A stretch of 38,593 nt of DNA from Clostridia bacterium (GTDB lineage: Bacteria > Bacillota > Clostridia > TANB77 > CAG-508), in contig JAFTFU010000131.1 of NCBI GenBank assembly GCA_017458285.1, positions 1 to 38,593 on the forward strand. Direction: 5' to 3'. Shown here one piece after another: positions 1 through 8,975 of this stretch. Numbering within the stretch: the stretch's first letter is position 1; each line of letters opens with the position of its first letter. The notes beneath the pieces were generated by a model. It was not told the origin of the DNA and made no database searches. It saw only the letters and a list, made by a program, of their open reading frames with translations. The translations under genes were made by a program, and so were the position numbers.

Positions 1-214
1 AAATTCTATTTTTTAACATATGGAATTTACTTTTGGACATTCGAAATTTTGTCCAAGACTAAATTCCATATTGCTGGAATTTCATTCCAAGACTAAATTC
101 CAGTTTTAAAACAAAACTGGAATTTAAAAATAAAATTAAATGGAAGAAAAATTTTTTCAAAATAGTATTGATTTTTTTGAAAATAATTACTATAATGTTT
201 GTATGTAAAATGGG
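1..214. repeat. Leader region with tandem hairpins sharing an AAATTCCA core
   Basis: No gene is seen before the response regulator. Two inverted repeats stand in tandem: 61-68 pairs with 75-82 (AAATTCCA / TGGAATTT), and 95-107 pairs with 113-125 in a perfect 13-bp stem with a 5-nt loop. Both are preceded by the same CAAGACT word (54-60 and 88-94), and a further TGGAATTT lies at 21-28. Neither is followed by a strong T-run on the plus strand, so they are not clearly terminators of an upstream plus-strand gene. They could be operator-like sites or a decayed small repeat element. Confidence 0.5.
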
Positions 215-223
215 GTGAAAAAA

Positions 224-1258
224 ATGAGAATTGGAAACCAAGGATCAAACAATGAAAGATATAAAATAATGACTTTAGATGATGAAAGAGGAATAGTAGA
301 TGCACTAAAAGTAATACTTGCGAAGCCTCAGTATGATATTGTGGGAGAAACAGACCCACTAAAGGCCTTAGAAATTTTAAAAAAAGATCATTTTGATTTA
401 TTAGTTGTGGACTTTATGATGATGCCTCTTCATGGAGATCAGGTAGTAGAAGAAGTTAGAAAATTTGATAGAACGATACATATAATATTACTTACCGGAC
501 ATAAGGATTTGGCTCCACCGTTAGAAATGATACAAAGACTTGAAATACAAGGATATTGCGAAAAAAGCGAAAAGTTTGAACAATTAGTATTAATGGTAGA
601 ATCTGGAATAAAAGCAGTTGACCAAATGAGAGAAATTAGTAAAATGAATAAAAAATTAGAAAGCTCATATGTAGAAACAATAGAACTTATAAGACAAGCG
701 GTTGAAGCTAAAGACCCTTATACAAGAGGACATTCTGACAGGGTTTCTGAATATTCCGTACTTATTGCTAAAAAATTAGGTCTATCAGAACAAGATATAG
801 ATACGATAAGAATTGGAGGATTATTCCATGATATTGGAAAAATAGGAGTGCCAGATGTAATACTAAGAAAAACAGAAAGACTTACCAATGAAGAATATGA
901 CGAAATAAAAAAACATCCTTCAACAGGAGCAAGTATTTTAGCTCAAGCTTCAATATTTCAAGACATTGTTCCAATAGTAAAACATCATCATGAAAGATTT
1001 GATGGTAATGGATATCCAGAAAAACTAGGTGGAGAAAATATACCATATTTTGCAAGAATCGCAGCTGTTGCTGATACATTTGATGCAATGACTTCAAGAA
1101 GAACATATAGAGATGCATTAAGCTTAGATATTGTAAAAGAAGAAATTAAAAAATGCAAAGGTTCTCAATTTGATCCACAAATTGCCGACGTATTTTTAGA
1201 TATTTTAGAAAATGATTATGAAAAAATTCAGGAAATAAAAGAAAAATATGTAGGTTAA
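224..1258 (+). CDS. Response regulator with REC and HD-GYP domains
   Basis: A two-domain cytoplasmic regulator. Residues about 15-130 form a receiver domain with the acidic pair at 19-20, the probable phospho-acceptor D63 in VVDFMM, the conserved T in LLTG and a lysine near CEKSEKF. A short helix then leads to an HD-GYP domain (about 155-340) with HDIGK (H202, D203), HHHER and the GYP motif at 263-265. HD-GYP domains of this kind hydrolyse cyclic di-GMP, so phosphorylation by a partner kinase is expected to control second-messenger level. The ATG at 224 is preferred over the GTG at 215 because GGGGTG just upstream serves as SD. No kinase gene is adjacent. A terminator shared with spoIIP follows. 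Confidence 0.88.
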   Translation: MRIGNQGSNNERYKIMTLDDERGIVDALKVILAKPQYDIVGETDPLKALEILKKDHFDLLVVDFMMMPLHGDQVVEEVRKFDRTIHIILLTGHKDLAPPLEMIQRLEIQGYCEKSEKFEQLVLMVESGIKAVDQMREISKMNKKLESSYVETIELIRQAVEAKDPYTRGHSDRVSEYSVLIAKKLGLSEQDIDTIRIGGLFHDIGKIGVPDVILRKTERLTNEEYDEIKKHPSTGASILAQASIFQDIVPIVKHHHERFDGNGYPEKLGGENIPYFARIAAVADTFDAMTSRRTYRDALSLDIVKEEIKKCKGSQFDPQIADVFLDILENDYEKIQEIKEKYVG

Positions 1259-1317
1259 TAACAAATATATTGAATATTAAGAATTTTAGATTAAAAACAT
1301 TTATTTTTCTAAAAAAC

Positions 1318-1380
1318 AAAAACTAGTGAAATATGAAGAGTCCCATTTTAAAAGGGATAACTTCATTTTCACTAGTTTTT
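1318..1380. terminator. Bidirectional terminator between HD-GYP gene and spoIIP
   Basis: A long inverted repeat (AAAAACTAGTGAAA...TTTTCACTAGTTTTT) with an inner GAAG/CTTC segment lies between the two convergent genes. It has an A-run on the left and a T-run on the right, so it can end transcription in both directions. Confidence 0.8.
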
Positions 1381-1384
1381 TATA

Positions 1385-2551
1385 TTAAAAACATTCATCT
1401 AAAACCTTAGAAAGGTACTTCATGCTAGTAATACTTTGTTCTAAAGTATTACCAGTTGAACCAACCTCGATAATGCAAGCAGCTTTACCAAGATGCTGAT
1501 TATAGCGTGAATTTCGTAAAATAATAGGTTTAAAAAGGCCAGGGTAAAGTTCATTAGCTTTTTCTTGAACTTTAATTGCGAATTGCAAATTCTGAGCCCA
1601 ATTTGGATGCCACAAACCGCTGCCATTTGTACCAATAACAAACATAAGCTGAGCTGCGTAGTCATCACCAATTTTTACTGTTGGAGCATAATCGCTTCTG
1701 CTACCAATTGCATCTCTATGTAAATCTATTATAACGTCGCAGTCTGTAGTTGAAAGTATGTTTTGAACGGTTGTTAAGGAACGATTATATGAACCTGTAT
1801 AAGCAGGATAATCATGATATGTAGTATTATGTATTACATTATATCCAAAATCAGTCAAATATTTAGTAAGCTCATTTCCAACTCTTACTACTGAATAATT
1901 ATTGTCAGTAGTTCTAAAATTTCCTGTAGGAGTATAAGGGTACGCTTCGCTTTGTGTGTAACTTTCACATGTATGTGTATGGAAAATTAATATATTATCA
2001 GTACTAATTTGGGGACTGCCAGAAAGTATGTCATTTGTTAATTCAAAATCAGTTTCATTTTTTATTTTTATAGATTTATACGTCGTATTGTAATTATCAG
2101 ATAAAGGGTTTTGCGTTACAATTTCAGTTTTTATATCTGTTTGAATGCTTGAGCTTGACACAGTTTCTTCTGTAGTATTTTCATTTGAAGTGTCGTTTGT
2201 TAATGCTGTATCAATATTTGTAACTGTATTTGATGAATCATCTGATTTATCATCTGGAAAATTAAACATAGAGAGTTCAACCTTTAAAAATTTTTCTAAA
2301 TATGAGTTTCCATTTAATAAGTTTTCATCAATATCTTTAGTAGCATTATTTGTCTCTTTTAAACCTGGTACAGTATCATCCAAACATATTGTGAGACTGC
2401 TTAAGTTAAATAAATTAATTGTATCAATTTCAGAAATGTTTTTTTTACCAGAAAAAAATTTGGTAATAAAAACAATAATTAGAATTACAATTGATATTTT
2501 AATAAAATATTTTACAATTTCTTTTCCGTTTATTACTGCAATATTAAACAT
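1385..2551 (-). CDS. spoIIP: Stage II sporulation protein P (SpoIIP amidase)
   Basis: A membrane-anchored peptidoglycan amidase/endopeptidase that acts with SpoIID and SpoIIM in septal thinning and engulfment. One N-terminal transmembrane segment (about residues 13-32) is followed by a low-complexity Ser/Thr/Asp/Asn linker (to about 165) and the SpoIIP amidase domain. Zinc-site motifs are visible: HTHTCE near 190, DLHRDA near 274 and the catalytic-type Glu in EVGSTGN near 360. The length of 388 aa is normal for the family. The ATG is preceded by GGAAAGGAT. It lies downstream of spoIIIAA on the same strand with a 76-bp gap, so the two may be co-transcribed. SpoIID and SpoIIM are not in the window. 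Confidence 0.9.
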   Translation of the reverse strand: MFNIAVINGKEIVKYFIKISIVILIIVFITKFFSGKKNISEIDTINLFNLSSLTICLDDTVPGLKETNNATKDIDENLLNGNSYLEKFLKVELSMFNFPDDKSDDSSNTVTNIDTALTNDTSNENTTEETVSSSSIQTDIKTEIVTQNPLSDNYNTTYKSIKIKNETDFELTNDILSGSPQISTDNILIFHTHTCESYTQSEAYPYTPTGNFRTTDNNYSVVRVGNELTKYLTDFGYNVIHNTTYHDYPAYTGSYNRSLTTVQNILSTTDCDVIIDLHRDAIGSRSDYAPTVKIGDDYAAQLMFVIGTNGSGLWHPNWAQNLQFAIKVQEKANELYPGLFKPIILRNSRYNQHLGKAACIIEVGSTGNTLEQSITSMKYLSKVLDECF

Positions 2552-2627
2552 TTTATAATCCTTTCCACTTGTCCTAATTTCTCTTTATATTATATGCTCG
2601 CATATTGCAATATATTCCTATGTAATT

Positions 2628-3530
2628 TTAAATTGTATATATTTTTTCGATTTTTCCTTTACAAGTCTCACTTAAAATAATTATTTTTTCAATTAAATTT
2701 TTACTAAATAATTCGCTGAGTTCTGGGTTCTTTTTTATTTCATCAATATTATTACCATGTAATGTAAAAATACCTTTTATTCCAGAACAAATTGCTGAAT
2801 TTATAGCTTGTACATCATCTTTACTTCCAATTTCATCGCATGCAATTATCTGCGGTGCCATTGAACGAATTAACATTTTCATACCTACTGATTTTGAGCA
2901 ATTTGTTATAACATCTGTCATTTGACCTACATCATTTTGTGGTACACCTTTATACATTGCAGCAATTTCGCATCTTTCATCTACGAGACCTATTGTTTTC
3001 GAAGATATTTTTGACGGAATGCCATTACTTAAATTTCTTATAATATCTCTTAAAATAGTTGTTTTACCACAACCCGGAGGAGAGATTATAAGTGTATTAT
3101 ATATATGGTTTTTATCAGTATTTATTATTTCGTTTAATACATTTATACTGCATCCTTTTTTCTCTCTTGCGATTCTAAAGTTTAAACTAGAAATATAATT
3201 TAAATTTATTATTTTGTTGTTTTCAACAACAGCACTTCCAGTTAGACCTATTCTATGGCCGCCTTTTATTGTTATAAAGCCTTCACTAATTTGTTTTTGA
3301 TAAGAATAGATGGAGTTTTCACATATTTTCATAAAGATTTTTTCTATTTCTTCTGAATTTATTATATGTTTTAATATAAGTTTTTCCTGCGATATTTTTA
3401 AGACGATTGGTTTATTGTTTCTAATTCTTATTTCTTCTGTAATTTCGGCAATAGGCTGATTTATGTTTTGCATGATTTCAGAAATTATATTTTCTGGAAA
3501 GCAGTTTAAAACTTCTTTAAATTTATTCAT
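2628..3530 (-). CDS. spoIIIAA: Stage III sporulation protein AA (SpoIIIAA ATPase)
   Basis: An ATPase of the secretion-ATPase type, thought to power the SpoIIIA-SpoIIQ channel between mother cell and forespore. The 300-aa protein shows the family pattern: an N-terminal region with EITEEIRIR, a GGHRIGLTG motif near residue 95, Walker A SPPGCGKTT near 149-157, VDERCEI, and a Walker B-like IIACDEIG. The SD AAAGGA precedes the ATG. In most spore formers this gene heads an eight-gene spoIIIAA-AH operon. Here the next gene on its strand is spoIIP, and no SpoIIIAB-AH-like protein occurs in the window. Confidence 0.9.
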   Translation of the reverse strand: MNKFKEVLNCFPENIISEIMQNINQPIAEITEEIRIRNNKPIVLKISQEKLILKHIINSEEIEKIFMKICENSIYSYQKQISEGFITIKGGHRIGLTGSAVVENNKIINLNYISSLNFRIAREKKGCSINVLNEIINTDKNHIYNTLIISPPGCGKTTILRDIIRNLSNGIPSKISSKTIGLVDERCEIAAMYKGVPQNDVGQMTDVITNCSKSVGMKMLIRSMAPQIIACDEIGSKDDVQAINSAICSGIKGIFTLHGNNIDEIKKNPELSELFSKNLIEKIIILSETCKGKIEKIYTI

Positions 3531-3669
3531 TTTTATTAAGAGTCCTTTCTAAAATTAGGGTTAAGAAAATTTAAAAATTGTTTTCTCAATCTCGCAATTA
3601 GTTTGTCAAATATAATTAGATAGGAAAGAGTGTTTTGGCTTAATAACAAAAAAGAGTATGTGTGTTAAA

Positions 3670-3756
3670 ATGAATTTTTATTTATGTTTGGGTATATTTA
3701 AAGTCATTTTAATTGCTACTCTTATTAGTTTCATTATTAAATTTTTATTTATTTAA
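3670..3756 (+). other. Possible 28-aa hydrophobic peptide ORF in the spoIIIAA-yebC gap
   Basis: The 255-bp gap holds an ATG-started plus-strand frame of 28 codons whose product is almost entirely hydrophobic with two lysines, like a single transmembrane helix. No convincing SD is present. An A/T-only inverted repeat (3739-3747 with 3754-3762) overlaps its end and could be a weak terminator for yebC instead. In such AT-rich DNA a short hydrophobic frame can arise by chance. Confidence 0.15.
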
Positions 3757-3785
3757 AAATTTATTGGTATAAATATTTAATATGT

Positions 3786-4511
3786 TTAGAATTCTGCATT
3801 GTGATATACGTTCATAACATCATCTAATTCGTCAAGTCTTGAAGTTAATCTTTCCATTTTTTCTTGACCTTGTTCGTCTAATGCTACAGTTGTTGTTGGA
3901 ACCATTTGAACTTCAGCTTCTAAGAATGATAATCCTTCAGCTTCTAATTTTTCAACAACTTGTGAGAAATCACTTGGAGAAGTTGTAATTTCATAAACTT
4001 CTTCAGAAGCTTCAAAATCTTCTGCTCCTGCATCTAGTGCTAACATCATTAATTCTTCTTCATCTTTATTTGCAGTTTCTCTTTCTATTACTATAACACC
4101 TTTTTTATTAAATAGGTAAGATACGCATCCACTTGTTCCTAAGTTTCCTCCAGCTTTGTCAAATACATGTCTTACATCAGCTGCAGTTCTGTTTCTGTTG
4201 TCTGTACTTGCTTCTACAATTACAGCAACTCCGTTTGGTCCGTATCCTTCATATACTATTTCTTCATAGTTTGCATTGCTTCCTTCTCCTGAAGCTTTTT
4301 TTATTGCATTATTTATTGTGTCGTTTGGCATATTTGCTGCTTTACATTTTGCAATTACATCTTTTAATTTTGAGTTTCCTGATGGATCTGGTCCACCTTG
4401 TTTTACTGCTATTAATAATTCTCTTCCTAATTTTGTGAATATTTTTCCTCTTGCTGCATCAGCTTTTCCTTTTTTTGCTTGTATGTTGTGCCATTTTGAA
4501 TGTCCTGACAT
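3786..4511 (-). CDS. yebC: YebC/PmpR family protein (translation/transcription factor)
   Basis: A cytoplasmic protein of the YebC/TACO1 family. Members were long called transcriptional regulators, and some are now linked to translation through proline-rich stretches. The 241-aa protein begins with the hallmark [11 protein letters not shown] and continues with [26 protein letters not shown], a [12 protein letters not shown] motif and a GCVSYLF segment; its length is standard. The open frame extends 43 codons further upstream, but the true start at 4511 is fixed by the family N-terminus and by a strong SD, AAGGAGG, 8 nt before the ATG. It stands alone on the minus strand. Confidence 0.93.
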   Translation of the reverse strand: MSGHSKWHNIQAKKGKADAARGKIFTKLGRELLIAVKQGGPDPSGNSKLKDVIAKCKAANMPNDTINNAIKKASGEGSNANYEEIVYEGYGPNGVAVIVEASTDNRNRTAADVRHVFDKAGGNLGTSGCVSYLFNKKGVIVIERETANKDEEELMMLALDAGAEDFEASEEVYEITTSPSDFSQVVEKLEAEGLSFLEAEVQMVPTTTVALDEQGQEKMERLTSRLDELDDVMNVYHNAEF

Positions 4512-4967
4512 TTTTATTCCTCCTTTTTCTTTTCTTGCAGCCGTATATATTTGCTGCATTTTTACATTATATTTTTTATTATTTCCAAATAACGAAGCTA
4601 TGCGGGTTTGCGGACACGTTTTTAAAACGATTACGCTCAAATTGTGCTAAAAATTCGTTCTTTATTTTAACATTTGTATAAATTATGTTTGTAAATTTTG
4701 ATTTTACAATTTTAACTTGTATTATCTTATCACTTTTTTTTGTTTTTGTATAGGCTATTTGAAGATTTTTTTAGTTTTTCTTCGTTTTTTTATTTAAAAT
4801 CACTTGTACAAATTTTGATAATTGTATTTTCTTTTTATATTTTTTCTACCGTATCACTAATTAGTTCTTTCTTTTTTATCACTGAACTTATCTTTCAATC
4901 TAAATGGATTCAATTCCACTTGTTTGGCATTTTATTAATTCCTTTTCTTTATATTCTATTTATTGTT
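4512..4967. other. Intergenic region upstream of yebC, no confident gene
   Basis: This T-rich stretch contains the yebC leader. On the minus strand a TATAAT -10 candidate lies at 4566-4571, and a GCAGC/GCTGC inverted repeat sits close to the SD. The only open frame of any length (plus strand, TTG at 4740, 84 codons) is hydrophobic low-complexity sequence without an SD and runs into the end of the neighbouring pseudogene, so I do not accept it as a gene. Confidence 0.5.
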
Positions 4968-5807
4968 CTAATAACTTGTCCAATAATAGTATAAAATATT
5001 ATTATCTGTATCATAAACACCTATTTCATATCCTGTTGCATTTTCTTTAGTAATATTTTTCTTTTTATTTTCATCGTTTGTTCTACACACTAAATCATAA
5101 TGATAATATCCATTTTTTATGGAAAGAACTTCTTCATTGTATTCAAAATTATCTAGTATATCGTCATCTAATTTCTTTTTACTCCATTCCGAAATTTGTT
5201 CTAGTGTTTCTATTATATCTTTTCCATTTTCTTCTGAAAATTTATATACGTAATAGTCTGTTCCATCTCCTTGTGGACCACTTCTTACATCATATATTTC
5301 TCTACTAATATAATTTCTAGTATCTAAATTCAAATCCTTATGATAATCTGTATGATTATTAAATACTCTATTTATATAATAATATAATTTTGCATTTTTT
5401 AAATCAAATATTGCCTGAGCATTATTTCCATTATAATAATATTAATCATCTCTGTCTTTAGGAATTCTTTCATCATCTTTTATTTCGGAAAATTCTCGCA
5501 TTATGTATTCATAATACTTATTCCTATCCCATAAATTACTTGATTCTAATTGGTTTCTAAACTCTTCCATACAATCTGTATAATAATTTTTTAACTTATA
5601 TACTTTATACTTTCCATCTAAAAAATCTTCTGTATATATTGTACAATATTCTATATCGTACTTACCTATTTCTAAACCAAGTTTTTTATAATCTTCATTG
5701 CTATTTACTGAAAAATATAGTTTAGTAATTTCTATTGATAAAAAACTAACAACCATACAAATTACTATTTCTAATACAATATATAAAACTATTTTTTTAT
5801 TTTTCAT
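4968..5807 (-). pseudogene. Membrane-anchored protein gene interrupted by an in-frame TAA
   Basis: Function unknown. The N-terminal part (from ATG 5807, SD AAAGGA) encodes a transmembrane segment, then an extracytoplasmic-looking charged region that stops after KDRDD at TAA 5442-5444. The reading frame continues open in the same phase for another 157 codons, starting YYYNGNNAQ and ending YYWTSY at 4968. Thirty-six of these codons come before any possible start, a TTG at 5333 with no clear SD. A TAT-to-TAA change in a Tyr run would explain this, giving an ancestral protein of about 279 aa. It follows the four-cysteine gene after 16 bp and probably belongs to the abiE transcript. A sequencing error, or expression of the N-terminal 121 aa alone, is possible. 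Confidence 0.65.
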
Positions 5808-5823
5808 ATCATCATTCCTTTTT

Positions 5824-6915
5824 TTAATCAATTTTATAATTAGAAAAATTAAATTTTATTTTTACATCATATTTCTTTATAACTCCATATTCATAAGAAA
5901 CAACTCCAAAATTGTTAAGCAATGTTGAAAAAACATCTGCAAGAATTTCTTCTTTATTATCGACATATTCTTTCAGGTCTTTAAATTCCGTAAAATCATA
6001 TGTATCATTTATTTCTCCTTCTAAATTCCAAGTATTATCTTCATTTTTTATTGCTTTGACAAACATTGTAGCTTTATGTAACGAATATAGCAAATCTCCT
6101 CCTTCAAATTTAAGTAAAACTCCATCTTTTTCATAATCTTTTAAGTCAAACATACCAGTTTCACTTCCATATTTTTCTGTTAATTCTTTTATTGTATCCC
6201 TAAACACTACACTTTTCTTTAACAAATTATCTGTTATGCTGTCTTGTATTATCAAATCTTCTGGCTCTTTTCCAAATAGGGATAATGAATTACTTAATAG
6301 TCTTGCTGATAACTTTTTATCTTTTAGCATTCCACCAATAACCACAATTTGCCAAAATGTGTATTGCATTGAATAAAATACAGCATATGATATCGGATCC
6401 ACTTTTTTACTTACATCAAATATAAAACTCATACTTTTTATAAAATTTTCTGCAATTTTTTCATCTATATCTTCCCAATTTATATTTTGAAACCCTTTTA
6501 TGAGTTCATCAAATTTTTGTGTATAATTGAATAACTTATATATATCATTTAACGAAAAAGAAATTGTATCTACCATATTTTTTGAAAATACTGATATACT
6601 ATTTATGTCCTTTAAGATTCCTTCTTTTATATCATCTAAAAATCCGTAATTCATTCTATTTAAATAATTTAAAGCTATGTATTTTTGTGCTAAAGCATAT
6701 TTTTTGTTTTTACTAAGAAAAAATTTATGATTTTTCCATGCAATTTGCGTACATAAATATGATTCTTTATTCCATATAAATCTAGGTGGCTTTGAAAATT
6801 CTAATAATCCATATAGATTGTCTAGACAACCTCTTCCAAACATCGCATATTTATAATTGTATGGTTTATTGCATAATACACATCTTTTTTCATTTATAAT
6901 ATTATTATTTTCCAT
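5824..6915 (-). CDS. Unknown protein with N-terminal four-cysteine (zinc-type) motif
   Basis: I do not recognise this 363-aa family. Cysteines at 12, 15, 30 and 55 (CVLC, GRGC, YLC) suggest a small N-terminal zinc site. The middle is helical, with a hydrophobic patch around residues 185-200 (YAVFYSMQYTFWQIVVIGGML) that could be a buried or membrane-touching helix. The last ~100 residues are beta-rich (LEGEINDTYDF, then VIKKYDVKIKF). SD AGGAG lies 10 nt before the ATG. It starts 22 bp after abiEii stops, on the same strand, which suggests one transcript with the AbiE pair. It could be an accessory or effector of that system; this is inference from position only. Confidence 0.7.
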   Translation of the reverse strand: MENNNIINEKRCVLCNKPYNYKYAMFGRGCLDNLYGLLEFSKPPRFIWNKESYLCTQIAWKNHKFFLSKNKKYALAQKYIALNYLNRMNYGFLDDIKEGILKDINSISVFSKNMVDTISFSLNDIYKLFNYTQKFDELIKGFQNINWEDIDEKIAENFIKSMSFIFDVSKKVDPISYAVFYSMQYTFWQIVVIGGMLKDKKLSARLLSNSLSLFGKEPEDLIIQDSITDNLLKKSVVFRDTIKELTEKYGSETGMFDLKDYEKDGVLLKFEGGDLLYSLHKATMFVKAIKNEDNTWNLEGEINDTYDFTEFKDLKEYVDNKEEILADVFSTLLNNFGVVSYEYGVIKKYDVKIKFNFSNYKID

Positions 6916-6937
6916 ATCAATGTCTCCTATCTATCTT

Positions 6938-7897
6938 TTATTTATTACTTAATTTCCACATTATCATTGGATGCTTTTTTATTCTTTCTATTATTTCTTT
7001 ATCTTCAAATATTAGTTCAGGCTCATAAATTCCTTTTTGGAACTTATTGTAAAATTCTTTTATATTATCATCAATTACTAAAATATTTTCTAAATATTCT
7101 CTAACATGCTGTTTCATTTCATCAACATCATTCTTTCTAGGATTTCTATCTTTTAGTGTTGGCAACAATTTTGACTTAATATCTTGCCTTTTTAATTTTT
7201 CAATATTCTCAATTTTCATATCTTTTAATTTATAATCATTAACTGCAATATATTCTAACATAAAGCATTGTTTCAATAATTTTTTCTCTTTATAATCAAA
7301 TAAATCATATTTACTTAATGTATAAACATCGTATAAATCTCTAGCTGTAGTTCTACTTAACAAAGCACATAATTTTGCTGCATATATTTCTATTGGATGA
7401 ATACAATGTATTGTTAAATGCTTGTCCTTAAATACATCTGTACTTACTTTTATTTTTTTAGTTTCTAAAATATGTACTCTATTCATATAGTTTATTTCTA
7501 TTTTTATATTATCAGCATTTCCTTTTATATCAACATATTCTGCAACAATTGAATCTAATGCATATACATTTTTTGACTTTTCTATATTAATTTTATAATT
7601 ATTCATATTTAAATAATTAACTAATAATTTATGTATATTTTCTCTTTCATTTATCATCTTATCTTTCATCAAGTTTTCGGTTAAATCTAAATCAATATCA
7701 ACTGATAGTCTAGGAAAATTAAATACTGCTGTATTTATCGCTGTACCGCCTTTTAATGCTAGCAATCTATTTAATTTTTCATCATTATTAATCCATTCTA
7801 GAATTCGAATTAATTTCTCTACTTTTTCAAGTGTTGACTGAATAAATCCTGTTTCTTTAGAAACATTTTCTATATAAGTTTTATATTTTTCTACCAA
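6938..7897 (-). CDS. AbiEii-type nucleotidyltransferase toxin
   Basis: The toxin component of a type IV toxin-antitoxin / abortive infection system. AbiEii proteins are DNA polymerase beta-like nucleotidyltransferases that block growth; related enzymes modify tRNA. The 319-aa protein has the GG motif at 50-51 (KGGTAIN), the catalytic acidic motif S-V-D-I-D (D67, D69) preceded by R63, and the downstream family signature AAKLCALLSRTTARDLYD. It probably starts with TTG at 7897, since an AAAGGAGAA SD lies about 10 nt upstream and no in-frame ATG occurs before the catalytic motif. It overlaps the abiEi stop by 7 bp, the usual coupled arrangement. Confidence 0.88.
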   Translation of the reverse strand: MVEKYKTYIENVSKETGFIQSTLEKVEKLIRILEWINNDEKLNRLLALKGGTAINTAVFNFPRLSVDIDLDLTENLMKDKMINERENIHKLLVNYLNMNNYKINIEKSKNVYALDSIVAEYVDIKGNADNIKIEINYMNRVHILETKKIKVSTDVFKDKHLTIHCIHPIEIYAAKLCALLSRTTARDLYDVYTLSKYDLFDYKEKKLLKQCFMLEYIAVNDYKLKDMKIENIEKLKRQDIKSKLLPTLKDRNPRKNDVDEMKQHVREYLENILVIDDNIKEFYNKFQKGIYEPELIFEDKEIIERIKKHPMIMWKLSNK

Positions 7898-8643
7898 TAT
7901 AATTCTTCTCCTTTATTTGTAAATATTTTAGGCACTATTAAATTCCATTCTTTTATATATTTGCTTTTCATTCTTTTGGTTTCTTCATTAAAATATAATT
8001 TTTTGTTTTCACATTTTTTTCTACATTCTTCTATTACATTTTGTTTTACCCCATAATGTTCTTTATATAGTTCTAAAAAAAATCCTACTTTTGCATATAA
8101 TTTATTTGAATTATAGTATCCTAAATACTTTAGTATTTTCTCTCCATTTAGTCTACCCAATAATTCTAGGCACATTATTAATTCTTCATTTCCACCAGCC
8201 AATTCAGTTTTTTCTATACAGTCTATGAGAGTTCTTTCTTTATCTGTTATTCTAACTTTATCATCTTGTATTATTCCAAAATTATATTTGCTATTTATAA
8301 ATTTGTATGATATACCCTCAAATTCAAAATTTGTAAATCTTTTTTTGGTTGAAACATATACTTCATAAAAAATCTGATTTTTAACTCCATAATATTCTAA
8401 AGCAGAATGATATGATATATATGCATCATCTTTTATTTTTGAAGCTATCATATATTGATCTGGAATTGTATTTTTAAATTCTATATTGCATACCACATAT
8501 AAATTATGCTTTACTCTTTTTATATATCCAAATAATAGTAAATTTCTTATTATACTTTTGGCTGTATTTATATTTCCCGTTAAATTATATACATCTTCAA
8601 CACTAAAGACTTTTAAGGTTAATATTTTCTCATATCTTTTCAT
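7891..8643 (-). CDS. AbiEi-type antitoxin / transcriptional regulator
   Basis: The antitoxin of the AbiE type IV system. It has an N-terminal winged-helix region (about residues 1-60, with DVYNLTGNINTAKSIIRNLL) and the conserved core ISYHSALEYYG found in AbiEi-like proteins, followed by a C-terminal antitoxin domain. In characterised systems AbiEi represses its own promoter and counters AbiEii without direct binding. The ATG at 8643 is chosen over GTG codons at 8655 and 8652 because GGTGAT upstream gives an SD with normal spacing. A clear promoter with two direct repeats lies upstream. Confidence 0.85.
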   Translation of the reverse strand: MKRYEKILTLKVFSVEDVYNLTGNINTAKSIIRNLLLFGYIKRVKHNLYVVCNIEFKNTIPDQYMIASKIKDDAYISYHSALEYYGVKNQIFYEVYVSTKKRFTNFEFEGISYKFINSKYNFGIIQDDKVRITDKERTLIDCIEKTELAGGNEELIMCLELLGRLNGEKILKYLGYYNSNKLYAKVGFFLELYKEHYGVKQNVIEECRKKCENKKLYFNEETKRMKSKYIKEWNLIVPKIFTNKGEELYW

Positions 8644-8683
8644 TCTTATCACCACGTTTTTTGTATCAAAAGTGTTTCTTTTA

Positions 8684-8727
8684 GCACCTTTTTGTTACAT
8701 TTTAACGCACCTTTTATGTTTTGTCAA
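8684..8727 (-). promoter_or_regulatory. abiE promoter with two direct-repeat operator candidates
   Basis: On the minus strand, TTGACA (8722-8727), a 17-bp spacer and TAAAAT (8699-8704) form a good sigma-A promoter. Two copies of AAAAGGTGC (8707-8715 and 8684-8692), centred 23 bp apart, lie in the spacer and just downstream of the -10. A related GAAGGTGT in opposite orientation is at 8751-8758. Their placement suits autorepression by AbiEi. Confidence 0.65.
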
Positions 8728-8904
8728 TGTTTTTTTCCGTTTTTTGTATTGAAGGTGTATGTTTTCAAATATTATTGGTATTTTCTAGGTAGGGAAGAAA
8801 AAAGTAACCTAAAAATTGGTTACATTTTTATAAATTTTTATTCATTTTTTTATCATATTTTATTTAATTTGTGTAGTGTTTTAAACAAATTTTTATCAAA
8901 ATAA

Positions 8905-8933
8905 TTGTTAAAGTAAACAAAACATGTTAAAAT
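8905..8933 (+). promoter_or_regulatory. Promoter of the L,D-transpeptidase gene
   Basis: TTGTTA at 8905-8910, 17 bp, then TAAAAT at 8928-8933. Between this and the abiE promoter there is only a weak hairpin (GTAACC 8804-8809 / GGTTAC 8818-8823). Confidence 0.6.
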
Positions 8934-8975
8934 AGAAATGTATTATTATATAAAGTAGGAGAAAAATAGAAATTA

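Noticed and set aside
4740..4994. Plus-strand hydrophobic 84-codon frame near the yebC leader
   Set aside because: It starts with TTG, has no SD, is T-rich low complexity and overlaps the end of the minus-strand pseudogene; likely chance.
8804..8823. Terminator between the abiE and transpeptidase promoters
   Set aside because: A 6-bp stem with an 8-nt loop lying between divergent genes has nothing obvious to terminate.
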